NCBI RefSeq assembly: GCF_000359585.1
Contig: NZ_APMH01000009.1
Coordinates: 1 to 64,000, forward strand
Direction: 5' to 3'
Length of the DNA: 64,000 bases
From: Clostridium tyrobutyricum DSM 2637 = ATCC 25755 = JCM 11008
GTDB lineage: Bacteria; Bacillota; Clostridia; Clostridiales; Clostridiaceae
The notes under the pieces were generated by a model. That model ran no database searches. It saw only the letters and a program-made list of their open reading frames with translations, and was not told the DNA's origin. Below, in pieces: positions 1 to 7,946 of this stretch. Position 1 is the stretch's first letter. Each line of letters begins with the position of its first letter. Made by a program: the position numbers and the translations under genes.

Positions 1-25
1 TCTATTGACTTTTACTAGCTGGTCT
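1..25 (+). mobile_element. End of a second IS110-family element, running off the left edge
   Basis: Read on the minus strand, the last 25 bases begin AGACCAGCTA, differ at three positions, then continue AAGTCAATAGA. This matches the end of the complete IS110 element at about 21086-21110 (AGACCAGCTA then AAGTCAATAGA, same spacing). The carboxypeptidase reading frame is conserved up to exactly this point and then loses family resemblance, as expected for an insertion junction. By analogy the transposase of this copy would lie to the left of the window on the plus strand. Only 25 bases are visible, so this is an inference from a short but well-aligned match. Confidence 0.55.
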
Positions 26-789
26 AAAATTTCTCCGTCAATAATGCTTTGATTGCTGAGTTCCTGAAACATGGTACTGTAAAAGGTCATACCGCCAGGG
101 TGTTTATTCGTAGGTTGTGTGGAATGACGGGATGAAGTGAAAATCTCACGGAAAGTATCATTTTGCAATGCATAGCTTAGAAGAATAGCCATATCCTTAA
201 CTGTTGTATAATGATTTTTATTATGAAGGCCGGTGGCATTTTCAAAATGGGTATTGTCCATACCAATATCTGCCGCCTTTTGATTCATCATCTTTACGAA
301 TCCCTGCTCCGAACCTGCAATTTGATCTGCAAGCCCAATACAAGACTCTGCACCACTTGGAAGTAGTGCTCCATATAAAAGGTCAATAGCGCGTACATTT
401 TCACCAGGCTGAAAACCAGTCATTGATGCATCTGCTTTGTACAGTCCCTGAAATGTGTAGTTGGTAAGCTCTATTTCTTCATTGAGATTAGGTAGATTTT
501 CTATTGCAACAATGGCTGTCATAATTTTAGTCAAAGAAGCAGGATAGATTTTTTCTTGGCTATTTTTTTGCATTAGGATAGCATCATCTTTTAAACGAAC
601 CAGAATAGCATTGGGACTGGTCAGCTTGTCAGGAGATATGGAGACAGTTGAGTCCGTTTCTATCTTAAATATATGTTGTTTTTCTTGAGTAATGATGAAT
701 TTATGAACACTAAAGGCAATAACAGCAATTAATAGAAATATTATAAATATTAGTATTCCTGGATTTTCTCTTTTTACTTTTCGTACCAT
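1..789 (-). CDS. D-alanyl-D-alanine carboxypeptidase (VanY/DacA-like, S11 family), interrupted at its 3' end
   Basis: Open frame of 263 codons from ATG at 789 to the window edge. An N-terminal membrane anchor (residues about 11-33) precedes a penicillin-binding S11 domain with the catalytic SLTK (S85, K88) and an SGA triad (S145). These enzymes trim the terminal D-Ala from peptidoglycan stem peptides outside the membrane; in van clusters this removes residual vancomycin targets. The KTG motif should follow the GEIL stretch near residue 254, but the frame there runs into bases matching an IS110 end, so the gene is probably disrupted. It lies divergent from the vanZ-like gene with vanRS nearby, which suggests VanR control. 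Confidence 0.8.
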   Translation of the reverse strand, partial: MVRKVKRENPGILIFIIFLLIAVIAFSVHKFIITQEKQHIFKIETDSTVSISPDKLTSPNAILVRLKDDAILMQKNSQEKIYPASLTKIMTAIVAIENLPNLNEEIELTNYTFQGLYKADASMTGFQPGENVRAIDLLYGALLPSGAESCIGLADQIAGSEQGFVKMMNQKAADIGMDNTHFENATGLHNKNHYTTVKDMAILLSYALQNDTFREIFTSSRHSTQPTNKHPGGMTFYSTMFQELSNQSIIDGEILDQLVKVNR

Positions 790-869
790 ATAAAACAGCT
801 CCTTGTTCTGTACTGGTATCATTTAACCACAGAAAAAAGAGACATGTTGGAATTCCATCTTATGAAATT

Positions 870-913
870 CTTAAGGTTTTATTAAGACATTTCTTTTTTA
901 AATATGCTATTAT
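870..913 (+). promoter_or_regulatory. TTAAG direct repeats and promoter of the vanZ-like gene
   Basis: TTAAG occurs at 871-875 and 882-886, one helical turn apart, in the context CTTAAGGTTTTATTAAGA. A nearly identical block stands in front of vanR (CTTAAGATTTTATTAAGA, minus strand 3647-3630). A -10-like TATTAT lies at 908-913. Direct repeats with 11-bp period are typical of OmpR/PhoB-family response regulators, so this is a candidate VanR operator; the same intergenic region could also serve the divergent carboxypeptidase. Seen: the repeats. Inferred: the binding protein. Confidence 0.6.
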
Positions 914-944
914 GAACGGGTTAAGTACAACGGAGGTGAATTTA

Positions 945-1649
945 ATGTTTATTATTATAGTGTCAATTACGTGTTTTATTGGTACTTTGCCATTCTTGAT
1001 TCCATACCATGTAATACTGAACTTTCAAATCAAAAAGATTGGTTGTAAACTGTCAATTGAACATATTGTAATTGCATATATATTTGTGTACTATCTTACT
1101 GGTGTGCTGATTTTTACTGGTATTACTTCCATAAGCGATATTGTTCATAACAGCTTTGGAATAATAACATCAAAGGGGTTGAATATTTCACCGAATGAGA
1201 TTAATCTGATTCCATTTCGCTGGATTGCAGAGAATGTTCGTCCATACATAGAAAATGTATTGCTTTTTATACCTCTTGGATTCATAATCCCATTTATTTG
1301 GAAAAGGTATGAAGTGTTATGGAAAACAGCATTAACTGGTTTTACATTATCTCTTATAATAGAATTGAGTCAATTGTTTAATAGAAGAATAACGGATATT
1401 GATGATTTAATGATGAATACTCTGGGAGCGTTAATCGGATGGGCAATTTTCAGGATGATGAAAGAGCATTTGTCAGAATTACAGGAAAAGGTCTCTGTCC
1501 AAAGTACCAATATAAAAAAAACTCCATTGCTCCTTCATGAAGAGGCAGTTTTTTATATGGTCAGTGCATTTGCCGGTATGCTCTTTGTGTTTCACCCATT
1601 TTTAATACCTTTACTGCAGTTTGTACTTAAAATTAGAGTTAATATATAA
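945..1649 (+). CDS. vanZ: VanZ-like membrane protein
   Basis: Membrane protein of about 234 residues with several hydrophobic segments and the VanZ-domain pattern (NLIPFR, then ENVLLFIPLGFIIP, then the ELSQLF and DIDDLMMNTLGALIG stretches). VanZ proteins lower susceptibility to teicoplanin and related lipoglycopeptides by an incompletely understood route. I place the start at ATG 945, behind the ribosome site CGGAGGTG at 931-938; an in-frame ATG at 912 falls inside the promoter. It faces vanS tail to tail across a shared terminator. The C-terminal third (after about residue 185) has a further hydrophobic segment outside the core domain. Confidence 0.8.
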   Translation: MFIIIVSITCFIGTLPFLIPYHVILNFQIKKIGCKLSIEHIVIAYIFVYYLTGVLIFTGITSISDIVHNSFGIITSKGLNISPNEINLIPFRWIAENVRPYIENVLLFIPLGFIIPFIWKRYEVLWKTALTGFTLSLIIELSQLFNRRITDIDDLMMNTLGALIGWAIFRMMKEHLSELQEKVSVQSTNIKKTPLLLHEEAVFYMVSAFAGMLFVFHPFLIPLLQFVLKIRVNI

Positions 1650-1689
1650 ATCGTATATTACGAATTGTAGAATATCTTTATTTATAAGA

Positions 1690-1730
1690 GGACAATCTAT
1701 CTGATTTAATCAGATAAATTGCCCTTTCCT
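1690..1730. terminator. Bidirectional terminator between vanZ and vanS
   Basis: CAATCTATCTGA and TCAGATAAATTG form a 12-bp stem with one mismatch around a TTTAA loop (1693-1721). T-rich stretches follow on the plus strand and A-rich bases precede it, so it can serve both convergent genes. Confidence 0.7.
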
Positions 1731-2876
1731 TTATTTTTGTGGAAGCACGACAGTAAAAACTGTTTTTTCTGTATTACTTTGCACGAAAATATTGCCTCCA
1801 TGTGCGTTTACGATTTCTTTGGCAATAGCAAGTCCAAGCCCTGCACCGCCTGTATTGGTAGAACGGGATGTGTCCAGCCGAAAGAATTTCTTAAATATCG
1901 TTTCCAGCTTTTCTTGTGGAATTGGATTGCCTTGATTCATAAAGGTTATAACAATATTTTTGTCCTGCTCTTCAGCAGCAATGTCAATGACGCCGTTTTC
2001 ATAGCTATAGGCTATTGCATTTTTCAGAATGTTGTTGAAAACACGGGCCAGTTTGTCTGCATCTCCCCACAGAGTGAGTTCATTAGGTACATTGACTGAC
2101 ACCTGCTTTCCCTGCGGAGTCAGCATTGGATAGAATTCGTCCGCCATCTGCTGCAGCATGAACAGTAAATTGATTTTTCCTTTATTCAAAAAAATAGTTT
2201 GAAGATTAAACCTTGTTATCTCAAAAAATTCATTTATAAGCTGTTCTAATCTATAAGCTTTTTCCAGTGTAATACCTACATATTTTGCCTTCTGTTTAGG
2301 AGGCATATCAGGAGCTTCATCCAGAAGGCTCAAGTATCCTATAACGGAGGTCAGAGGTGTCTTTATATCATGAGCAAGGTAAACCACCAAATCATTTTTG
2401 CGCTGCTCAGCATCAAGTGCGGCTTTTTTTTGCTTTTCCAAAATATTTTTTATCTGCTTAAGCTTATTTTCCATGAAATACAATTCCGGCGATAATGTAA
2501 TTTCATCATCGGATTTCCCAACAAGTTTATCCATTCCATCACTGATTTCATCAAAATATTTTGTGAACCAGGAAATAGAAAATCGGAAAAGGATACATAA
2601 TAAAAATATTAGGATTATAACAAAAATGATCATTTCCATATTGTTGCGAATTATCAGCTGATAGATTTCATGTGCGTCCGAATTTTCAAAATGAAAAGCG
2701 TTGACTAAATATTGAACAATACGATCTCCAATTTGTCCACGCAGGATATGACGCAATAGATAAACAATGACGGCGGCAGCAACTGTAATCATAAGCATTT
2801 GAAAAAATACTTTCCCTTTTAATTTTGTATAATCATTTCTTCTTCTATCTCTCTTACTTTTCAATTTTATAGCCAA
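1731..2876 (-). CDS. vanS: VanS-type sensor histidine kinase
   Basis: Protein of 381 residues very like enterococcal VanS: two membrane segments (about 24-44 and 82-105), a short HAMP-like linker, the dimerisation box YLAHDIKTPLTS with phospho-accepting H169, and a HATPase domain with the N box (NNILKNA) and G boxes (GGAGLGLAIAKE). It would autophosphorylate and control VanR. The TTG start at 2876 lies inside the end of vanR (23-base overlap), the same arrangement as in enterococcal vanRS; a second TTG at 2864 is an alternative. The ligand cannot be told from the sequence. Confidence 0.9.
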   Translation of the reverse strand: MAIKLKSKRDRRRNDYTKLKGKVFFQMLMITVAAAVIVYLLRHILRGQIGDRIVQYLVNAFHFENSDAHEIYQLIIRNNMEMIIFVIILIFLLCILFRFSISWFTKYFDEISDGMDKLVGKSDDEITLSPELYFMENKLKQIKNILEKQKKAALDAEQRKNDLVVYLAHDIKTPLTSVIGYLSLLDEAPDMPPKQKAKYVGITLEKAYRLEQLINEFFEITRFNLQTIFLNKGKINLLFMLQQMADEFYPMLTPQGKQVSVNVPNELTLWGDADKLARVFNNILKNAIAYSYENGVIDIAAEEQDKNIVITFMNQGNPIPQEKLETIFKKFFRLDTSRSTNTGGAGLGLAIAKEIVNAHGGNIFVQSNTEKTVFTVVLPQK

Positions 2877-3552
2877 CTCCCCATACTGTTTTGATGTATT
2901 TAGGATGTTCTGCGCTGTCGTGTATTTTTTCCCTTAAATGCCTGATATGAACCATTACAGTATTATTGCTGTTGGTGAAATACTTGTCCCTCCATACTTC
3001 GTGGAACAATTCTTCTGAACTTACCACATGTCCGCGATTGGAACAAAGGACCCAAAGAATTGAAAATTCTTTAGGTGTGAGAGATATCTTTTTTTCATTT
3101 AGCGTACATTCATGGGTATCCATATCCAATACCAATCCGGAAAAGGCAATAAAGTGTTCTTCCTGGTTTGGTTCTGCAGAATTATATTTTGTAAATCTCC
3201 GAAGCTGCGCCTTGACACGGGCAACAAGTTCCAAAGGCTGAAAGGGTTTTGTTATGTAGTCATCCGCACCTAGTGTCAATCCGGTAATTTTATCAATTTC
3301 CTCTTCTTTGGCAGTCAACATGATAACAGGGAAGTTATGGTTTTCCCTAATTTTCTGGCAGAGAGTGAAGCCATCAATATCCGGCAGCATGATATCAAGT
3401 ATCGCAAGCTCCAGATGTTCTGACTCAACACACTGGAATGCATCTTGGCCGTTATAAAATTTGTATATTGTAAAACCTTCATTTTTTAAATAGACTTCGA
3501 CTAGATCCGCTATGGACTGCTCATCGTCTACAACCAAAATATTGATACTCAT
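2854..3552 (-). CDS. vanR: VanR-type OmpR-family response regulator
   Basis: Receiver domain (DD at 9-10, phosphorylation site D53 in LAILDIMLPD, T and K in the usual switch positions) followed by an OmpR winged helix ending HIRHLREKIHD...KTVWGVGYKIEK, closely resembling enterococcal VanR. I use ATG 3552, preceded by AAAGGA at a good distance, rather than the longer frame starting at 3582. Cotranscribed with and overlapping vanS. TTAAG repeats upstream suggest autoregulation. There is no ligase or dehydrogenase cluster nearby, so the targets are probably the vanZ and carboxypeptidase genes. Confidence 0.9.
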   Translation of the reverse strand: MSINILVVDDEQSIADLVEVYLKNEGFTIYKFYNGQDAFQCVESEHLELAILDIMLPDIDGFTLCQKIRENHNFPVIMLTAKEEEIDKITGLTLGADDYITKPFQPLELVARVKAQLRRFTKYNSAEPNQEEHFIAFSGLVLDMDTHECTLNEKKISLTPKEFSILWVLCSNRGHVVSSEELFHEVWRDKYFTNSNNTVMVHIRHLREKIHDSAEHPKYIKTVWGVGYKIEK

Positions 3553-3586
3553 AAGATATATCCTTTCTTTTTGATTAAACACTTAT

Positions 3587-3647
3587 CATTATAGTACTGC
3601 AAAACAAAAAGTTATATAATAAATAATTTTCTTAATAAAATCTTAAG
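3587..3647 (-). promoter_or_regulatory. vanR promoter with TTAAG direct repeats
   Basis: On the minus strand CTTAAGATTTTATTAAGA covers 3647-3630, matching the block upstream of vanZ at all but one of 18 positions. A consensus -10 TATAAT sits at 3592-3587. Candidate VanR binding site. Confidence 0.55.
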
Positions 3648-3817
3648 GCTTTATTATGGAAAAACCACTGCAAGCACTTCAAATTAATTTGCACAAAGTG
3701 CTTGAAATTGGATGTATATTTACTGCTTTTAGAATGTATAAAAGTGGAAAAGTGTCTAAGTAATGATATAATGATTTTATAATAGTTAATTTATTATATC
3801 ATTTAGGAGGGATTCAA

Positions 3818-4067
3818 ATGGAGATTGAACGAAAAATAATTGAAGGCAATAATTTGAGAATACCTTCCGTAATATTAACACCAACACAAAAAAATCCATT
3901 ATTTATGCTTCAAGAGATATACCAGAGATAAAGGCTTTATGTAAACGACCTTAAAACAAAAAAATTTGTTAGTGGTGGAGATAGATAATGCACTACATAG
4001 CGATATTTTTACACTCGAGGATACATTTCAAAATATAGTTGCTGAATTAAAAAAGTATTATTCATAG
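3818..4067 (+). pseudogene. Decayed alpha/beta-hydrolase gene
   Basis: A good ribosome site (AGGAGGG, 3805-3811) precedes an ATG frame of 37 codons that starts like clostridial alpha/beta hydrolases (IIEGNNLRIPSVILTP) and then hits a stop. A second frame ending at 4067 reads VVEIDNALHSDIFTLEDTF..., like the histidine-containing C-terminus of such hydrolases. The whole middle, including the nucleophile elbow, is missing. The promoter-like TATAATG/TATAATAG bases at about 3767-3783 are still present. Family assignment rests on short segments. Confidence 0.5.
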
Positions 4068-4124
4068 TTGTAGAAAATATTGAAATAATAGTGAATTATT
4101 CTTAAAAAAAGAAGGGAAAGTATT

Positions 4125-4352
4125 ATGAAGAAAAGTTTAGATAGTAAGGAAAAACAGTTGAATAAAAAGGCAGTTTTAGTATCAGCTGCTATTTCAACAA
4201 TTATATTTACTACATTAGTGAATTTAGCAATACCTAGCAATATGAAAAGAATAATTTTAACAGGCATTTTTTTCTTTATTTTATTTTCTATTACACAAGT
4301 CGTATTGTTAAAGAAGTTGGTAAGAACAAGGGTATTTGACCTGCATAAATAA
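4125..4352 (+). CDS. Small two-helix membrane protein, unknown function
   Basis: 75 residues: a basic, hydrophilic N-terminus (to about 15) and two hydrophobic segments (about 16-35 and 43-63), ending in a charged tail. Ribosome site GAAGGGAAAG lies just before the ATG. It is followed by a lipoprotein and a site-2-protease-like gene on the same strand, which may form one transcript. I do not recognise the family. Confidence 0.6.
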   Translation: MKKSLDSKEKQLNKKAVLVSAAISTIIFTTLVNLAIPSNMKRIILTGIFFFILFSITQVVLLKKLVRTRVFDLHK

Positions 4353-4408
4353 TAAAAATTAAATTATTTTTTGATTTTCTACATATTAAGAGAAGGGAAA
4401 TATAATTT

Positions 4409-4909
4409 ATGAAAAAATACAGATGTTTATTGTTATTTATTTGTTTGTTAAGTAGTTTTATGTTTTATGGATGTAGTCATTTTGGAATAGTTTCGAAAGA
4501 TATTAAATACTCTTTTCAACCATTAAACAAAGTGGAAAAAATAAAACTCAAAATTAATAAAAAAGAGTCAAAACGTAAAATATCCTTTAAATCAGAGTTA
4601 TTAAATGGTTCTAATGTGAAAGTATCTGTAAATAATGATAAGGACAAGACTATATCAAGTATTGATATTACCAAGACCAACCAAAATGGTGAATTGGATT
4701 TAGCTAAAGTCAATAGTGATAATTTTACTATTAATATAGAGGGTAAAGCGGACAAATTCATATTGAATCTCGATTCATCCAATATTTCACTAGCTGCTGA
4801 ATCTCCTGATTCAAAACAAGATGCAAAAGATGCTGATTCTAAAGAAAAAGGACAACCATCAAATCCCAAAGATAAAAATGGCGGATTCCATTTATGGCCA
4901 TTTTTTTAG
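4409..4909 (+). CDS. Putative lipoprotein
   Basis: 166 residues. A signal peptide (KKYRC, then a hydrophobic core) ends in a lipobox FYGC with the acylated cysteine at 22. The mature part is lysine- and serine-rich, predicted extracellular, with an acidic/lysine low-complexity stretch (DSKQDAKDADSKEKG) before a GGFHLWPFF end. Ribosome site AGAAGGGAAA. Its neighbour downstream is a membrane metalloprotease. No family recognised. Confidence 0.65.
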   Translation: MKKYRCLLLFICLLSSFMFYGCSHFGIVSKDIKYSFQPLNKVEKIKLKINKKESKRKISFKSELLNGSNVKVSVNNDKDKTISSIDITKTNQNGELDLAKVNSDNFTINIEGKADKFILNLDSSNISLAAESPDSKQDAKDADSKEKGQPSNPKDKNGGFHLWPFF

Positions 4910-5001
4910 TAGGAGATTTATACTATTATTAATATAAGAGATGGAGTTGTATTTTAGAATAAAAGAGCATTTGAAAAATTAAAATATTAGAGGATTACAA
5001 T

Positions 5002-5736
5002 ATGAAAGAGGATATGGATTTAATTAAAAAGCCGGATGCTGGCAAAATAATATTCAATATATTTATAGTTTCCTTAACAATATTAATATTAGGATGTGCT
5101 ATTAATTTTTATTATGCAATAGGATATTTATTTATTCTTATTGTTCATGAATCTGGACATTATATTTTTGCAAAATCTTTAAAATTAAAAGTCGTGTTTG
5201 GTGGATTTACTCCTTTTGGAGCATATATAGTTCATCAAAGCACTGACAATTGTAAGGAAAATGCAATTGTTGCAATAGGAGGTCCACTTATTGGTAGTAT
5301 ACTTGGCCTTATTTACTATATAATTTATTATTTTACAGGGGATGTTACATTTTTAGTGTTAAGCTTCACTTCAATAGTATTAAACTTAATGAATTTAATC
5401 CCTGTAAAGCCACTTGATGGTGGACATATAGCTGAGGCAATATCGCCCATTATATGTTATATTGGATTGCCATTTATATTGTATTTACTTATATCTGCAA
5501 AGAGATTAAAGGAAAAGGTTTTATCATTGGCTATTTTGGTAATAGGGATTTATGAAACATATAATTTTACTAAAAAATATAAAAGTGACTCTTATTTTAA
5601 ACTTACTAAAAGCAATAGAGTAAAATTTATAGTTAGCTATAGTATATTGTTGCTAATATTAGTGCTTAGTGCGGTGTATCTTTACAATACATTTAATTTT
5701 CATCAATTATTTAAAAGTATAATGCGATATAAATAG
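5002..5736 (+). CDS. Site-2-protease-like M50 family membrane metallopeptidase
   Basis: 244 residues with about six hydrophobic segments. It carries the zinc motif HESGH (H49, E50, H53) within a membrane helix and the second M50 motif NLIPVKPLDGGH with D139. These proteases cut membrane-embedded substrates such as anti-sigma factors or pheromone precursors. No PDZ or CBS domain is present, so it is a minimal SpoIVFB-like type. The preceding lipoprotein gene could encode a partner or substrate; that is only suggested by position. Confidence 0.8.
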   Translation: MKEDMDLIKKPDAGKIIFNIFIVSLTILILGCAINFYYAIGYLFILIVHESGHYIFAKSLKLKVVFGGFTPFGAYIVHQSTDNCKENAIVAIGGPLIGSILGLIYYIIYYFTGDVTFLVLSFTSIVLNLMNLIPVKPLDGGHIAEAISPIICYIGLPFILYLLISAKRLKEKVLSLAILVIGIYETYNFTKKYKSDSYFKLTKSNRVKFIVSYSILLLILVLSAVYLYNTFNFHQLFKSIMRYK

Positions 5737-5762
5737 AGCTAGGAATATTGGAATTTAATTTA

Positions 5763-6854
5763 TTACAGATCCAATAGTGCTTTAACATCATCTTCTTTTT
5801 CAAATAACAGACATCCACCATCATGTTCTCCAATTAACATTTCATTATCTCTAAGTTTTTTAAATAATGGGGACTTTAAAGCTGTTCTTAAACTACATTC
5901 CTTTAAATTGACATCCGAGTATGGTGAGAGGGGACATGGTTCTGCTCCACCATTGGCATTTATATGAAAAAATCCTCTTCCAGCTGCCAGGCAGCCACCC
6001 ATGTATTTTTCATCACCCGGAAATGATAAAAGTACCATATTTTTAAATTCTTTTCTCAATTCCTCTATATTTTCTTCTAGTATTAAATGCTCTTTATCTG
6101 TAGGTGTAAGATTTTCAGTAGATCTGTCTACTGGAGCATATTCCACAAATACCAATATTCTTGCTTTTTTATTATAAAGTTTCTGTACAAATTCCTTACT
6201 TGTAACGGTCATTATATTTTCAGTTGTTACAGTTATAGAACATCCAAATAAGATTGTCTTTTTATTTAAATTAGTCATTGCAGACATTATTGAATTATAA
6301 GTGCCTGTGCCGCGCCTGGCATCAGTTTGATCCTTATTACCTTCAATACTTATTATTGGTACAAGATTTCTGCTCTTATTGAATAAATTTATATAACTTT
6401 TATCAAACAGGGTTCCATTTGTGAAGATTGGAAAGACCATTTCTTTAACAGCAGAAGCTTTTTCAATAACTTCTCTTCTCGTTAAAGGTTCTCCTCCTAA
6501 TAACAATCCAAATGAAATACCAATTTCCTTTGCTTCATTGAATATCTGTCCCCATCTTTCTGCCGACATTTCACTATTTTTCAGGTTATCTCCACAAGAT
6601 TTATTGGCTCTTGCATAACAACCCTTACAATGTAGATTGCAATTTGCAGCAATACTTGCCATGAAAAACGGTGGAATATGATCTCCTTTGCTTTCAAGTA
6701 CAGCCCTCTTATTTTCAGCAGCTTTTACCGACAGCATATATTTTATTACAAATTCAGTTTCCTTTGGATTTTTTATAGATGATTTTAAAATATTCTTCAC
6801 TATATTTTCAATACTCTTGTTCATATATTCAGATAAATTAAATGATTTTTCCAT
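5763..6854 (-). CDS. Radical SAM protein
   Basis: 363 residues with the cluster-binding CNLHCKGC motif (C72, C76, C79), a GGEP motif (LLGGEPL) and a C-terminal cysteine region (GGCLAAGRGFF, PCPLSPYSD, GGCLLFE) that resembles a SPASM-type or related auxiliary-cluster domain. It starts with AdoMet cleavage; the substrate is unknown. It is 21 bases downstream of a tetR gene on the same strand, so the pair forms an operon that the TetR protein probably represses. No peptide precursor gene is visible beside it. Confidence 0.8.
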   Translation of the reverse strand: MEKSFNLSEYMNKSIENIVKNILKSSIKNPKETEFVIKYMLSVKAAENKRAVLESKGDHIPPFFMASIAANCNLHCKGCYARANKSCGDNLKNSEMSAERWGQIFNEAKEIGISFGLLLGGEPLTRREVIEKASAVKEMVFPIFTNGTLFDKSYINLFNKSRNLVPIISIEGNKDQTDARRGTGTYNSIMSAMTNLNKKTILFGCSITVTTENIMTVTSKEFVQKLYNKKARILVFVEYAPVDRSTENLTPTDKEHLILEENIEELRKEFKNMVLLSFPGDEKYMGGCLAAGRGFFHINANGGAEPCPLSPYSDVNLKECSLRTALKSPLFKKLRDNEMLIGEHDGGCLLFEKEDDVKALLDL

Positions 6855-6875
6855 TATTAATCCCCCAAAAAATCT

Positions 6876-7439
6876 TTATTTAATAAGTAAATCCAGCTCT
6901 GTATCAATAAGATTATCCCTTTCCTGTTTATTCATAATATCAATTGCACTAAAGGATTTAAATTCATCTGATCTGTAAAACACCAATTGCATAAATGAAA
7001 TTAGTTGATATGAAATAATTTTACACTCTTCATCACTCTTACTTTCCTTAAAGCATTCTTTAACCAAAGAGAGTATTTCAATAGTTTGGGAAAAAGATCC
7101 GTGAAGTAAAATATAAGGAGTAATTTGTTTTGTATATTTTTTATAGTGTACAATTATATCACTGATAGAAATTAAAAAATATCTAAGTTTATCTTTTGGT
7201 AATTTTATATTATCTTTAATATCCTGAAAATAGGTGTATGCAGAATCTCCTATTATTTTATTTATTGCAATATTCATTAATTCATCTTTGGAAGCAAAAT
7301 AATAATTTATTGTTGATAAATTTATTCCTGCTCTTTCTGTTATTTTTCTTGATGTTATTTCCGAGATGTCATCATACTCCTGTAATAGTTCTATTACTGA
7401 TGAAATCAATTTATTTTTAGTATTATCTGATTTATTCAA
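6876..7439 (-). CDS. TetR-family transcriptional regulator
   Basis: 187 residues; N-terminal helix-turn-helix (SRKITERAGINLSTINYYFASKDEL, about residues 28-52). TTG start at 7439 preceded by AGAGGTG. First gene of an operon with the radical SAM protein. Its promoter carries a perfect palindrome just past the -10 box, which suggests autorepression. Confidence 0.85.
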   Translation of the reverse strand: MNKSDNTKNKLISSVIELLQEYDDISEITSRKITERAGINLSTINYYFASKDELMNIAINKIIGDSAYTYFQDIKDNIKLPKDKLRYFLISISDIIVHYKKYTKQITPYILLHGSFSQTIEILSLVKECFKESKSDEECKIISYQLISFMQLVFYRSDEFKSFSAIDIMNKQERDNLIDTELDLLIK

Positions 7440-7457
7440 TTTAGCACCTCTTTGTTT

Positions 7458-7510
7458 TCAAACACGTTTGATACATGTTTTATTATATATCAATTAGTAT
7501 AATATAGCAA
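7458..7510 (-). promoter_or_regulatory. tetR/radical SAM promoter and operator
   Basis: On the minus strand TTGCTA (7510-7505), a 17-bp spacer and TATAAT (7487-7482) form a good sigma-A promoter. Immediately downstream TCAAACACGTTTGA reads on the plus strand at 7458-7471, with perfect 6-bp arms. Its position over the transcription start fits a TetR operator. A second, overlapping AAACACGT/ACATGTTT inverted pair (7461-7480) may extend it. Confidence 0.7.
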
Positions 7511-7528
7511 TAATTTCAACTATTGTGC

Positions 7529-7578
7529 TTTACATATTAGATGAACTCGTATATAATGATATTACACTAGTATGTAAT
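7529..7578 (+). promoter_or_regulatory. PadR operon promoter and operator
   Basis: TTTACA (7529-7534), 18-bp spacer, TATAAT (7553-7558). Downstream, ATTACA-N6-TGTAAT (7561-7578) is a perfect inverted repeat over the transcription start, a likely PadR autoregulatory site. Confidence 0.65.
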
Positions 7579-7607
7579 ACAATATAGATAAAGTGAGAAG
7601 GGATATT

Positions 7608-7946
7608 TTGAAACAAACTCAGCTTTTGAAAGGTGTACTTGAAGGGTGTGTACTTCTAATTGTTCTGGAAAATGAAGTATATGGATATGAAATGGTTCAG
7701 ATGTTAAAAGAATATGGTTTTAAAGAAATAGTTGCAGGCACTGTATATCCACTGCTGCAGAAATTGGAGAAGCAGGGCTACCTTTCAAGTAAAATAAAAT
7801 CTTCACCGGAAGGTCCGGATAGGAAGTACTATTGTATAACTTCAGAGGGAAGAGTTCATTGTCAGGAATTTATTCAACAATGGCAAAATTTAGTATCCAA
7901 TGTTAATAATCTCATATGCTTGAAAGGGGCAAAACTTTATGAATAA
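7608..7946 (+). CDS. PadR-family transcriptional regulator
   Basis: 112 residues from TTG 7608, chosen because AGAAGGG sits at the right distance; a GTG at 7593 is in frame but overlaps that site. It has the PadR winged-helix pattern (LKGVLEGCVLLIVLENEVYGYEMVQML, GTVYPLLQKLEKQGYLSS, GPDRKYYCITSEG). It overlaps the following membrane-protein gene by 8 bases, the usual pairing for this family. Confidence 0.85.
   Translation: MKQTQLLKGVLEGCVLLIVLENEVYGYEMVQMLKEYGFKEIVAGTVYPLLQKLEKQGYLSSKIKSSPEGPDRKYYCITSEGRVHCQEFIQQWQNLVSNVNNLICLKGAKLYE

Noticed and set aside
204-389. Plus-strand open frame inside the carboxypeptidase
   Set aside because: It lies antisense to a clearly conserved S11 domain and has no ribosome site.
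912-944. Longer start of the VanZ-like gene at ATG 912
   Set aside because: That ATG overlaps the promoter -10 region and has no ribosome site; ATG 945 has CGGAGGTG at proper spacing.
1719-2099. Plus-strand frame opposite vanS
   Set aside because: Shadow of a strongly conserved kinase gene.
1-3582. A complete vancomycin resistance cluster
   Set aside because: Only vanR, vanS, a vanZ-like and a carboxypeptidase gene are present; there is no vanH, ligase or vanX in the window.
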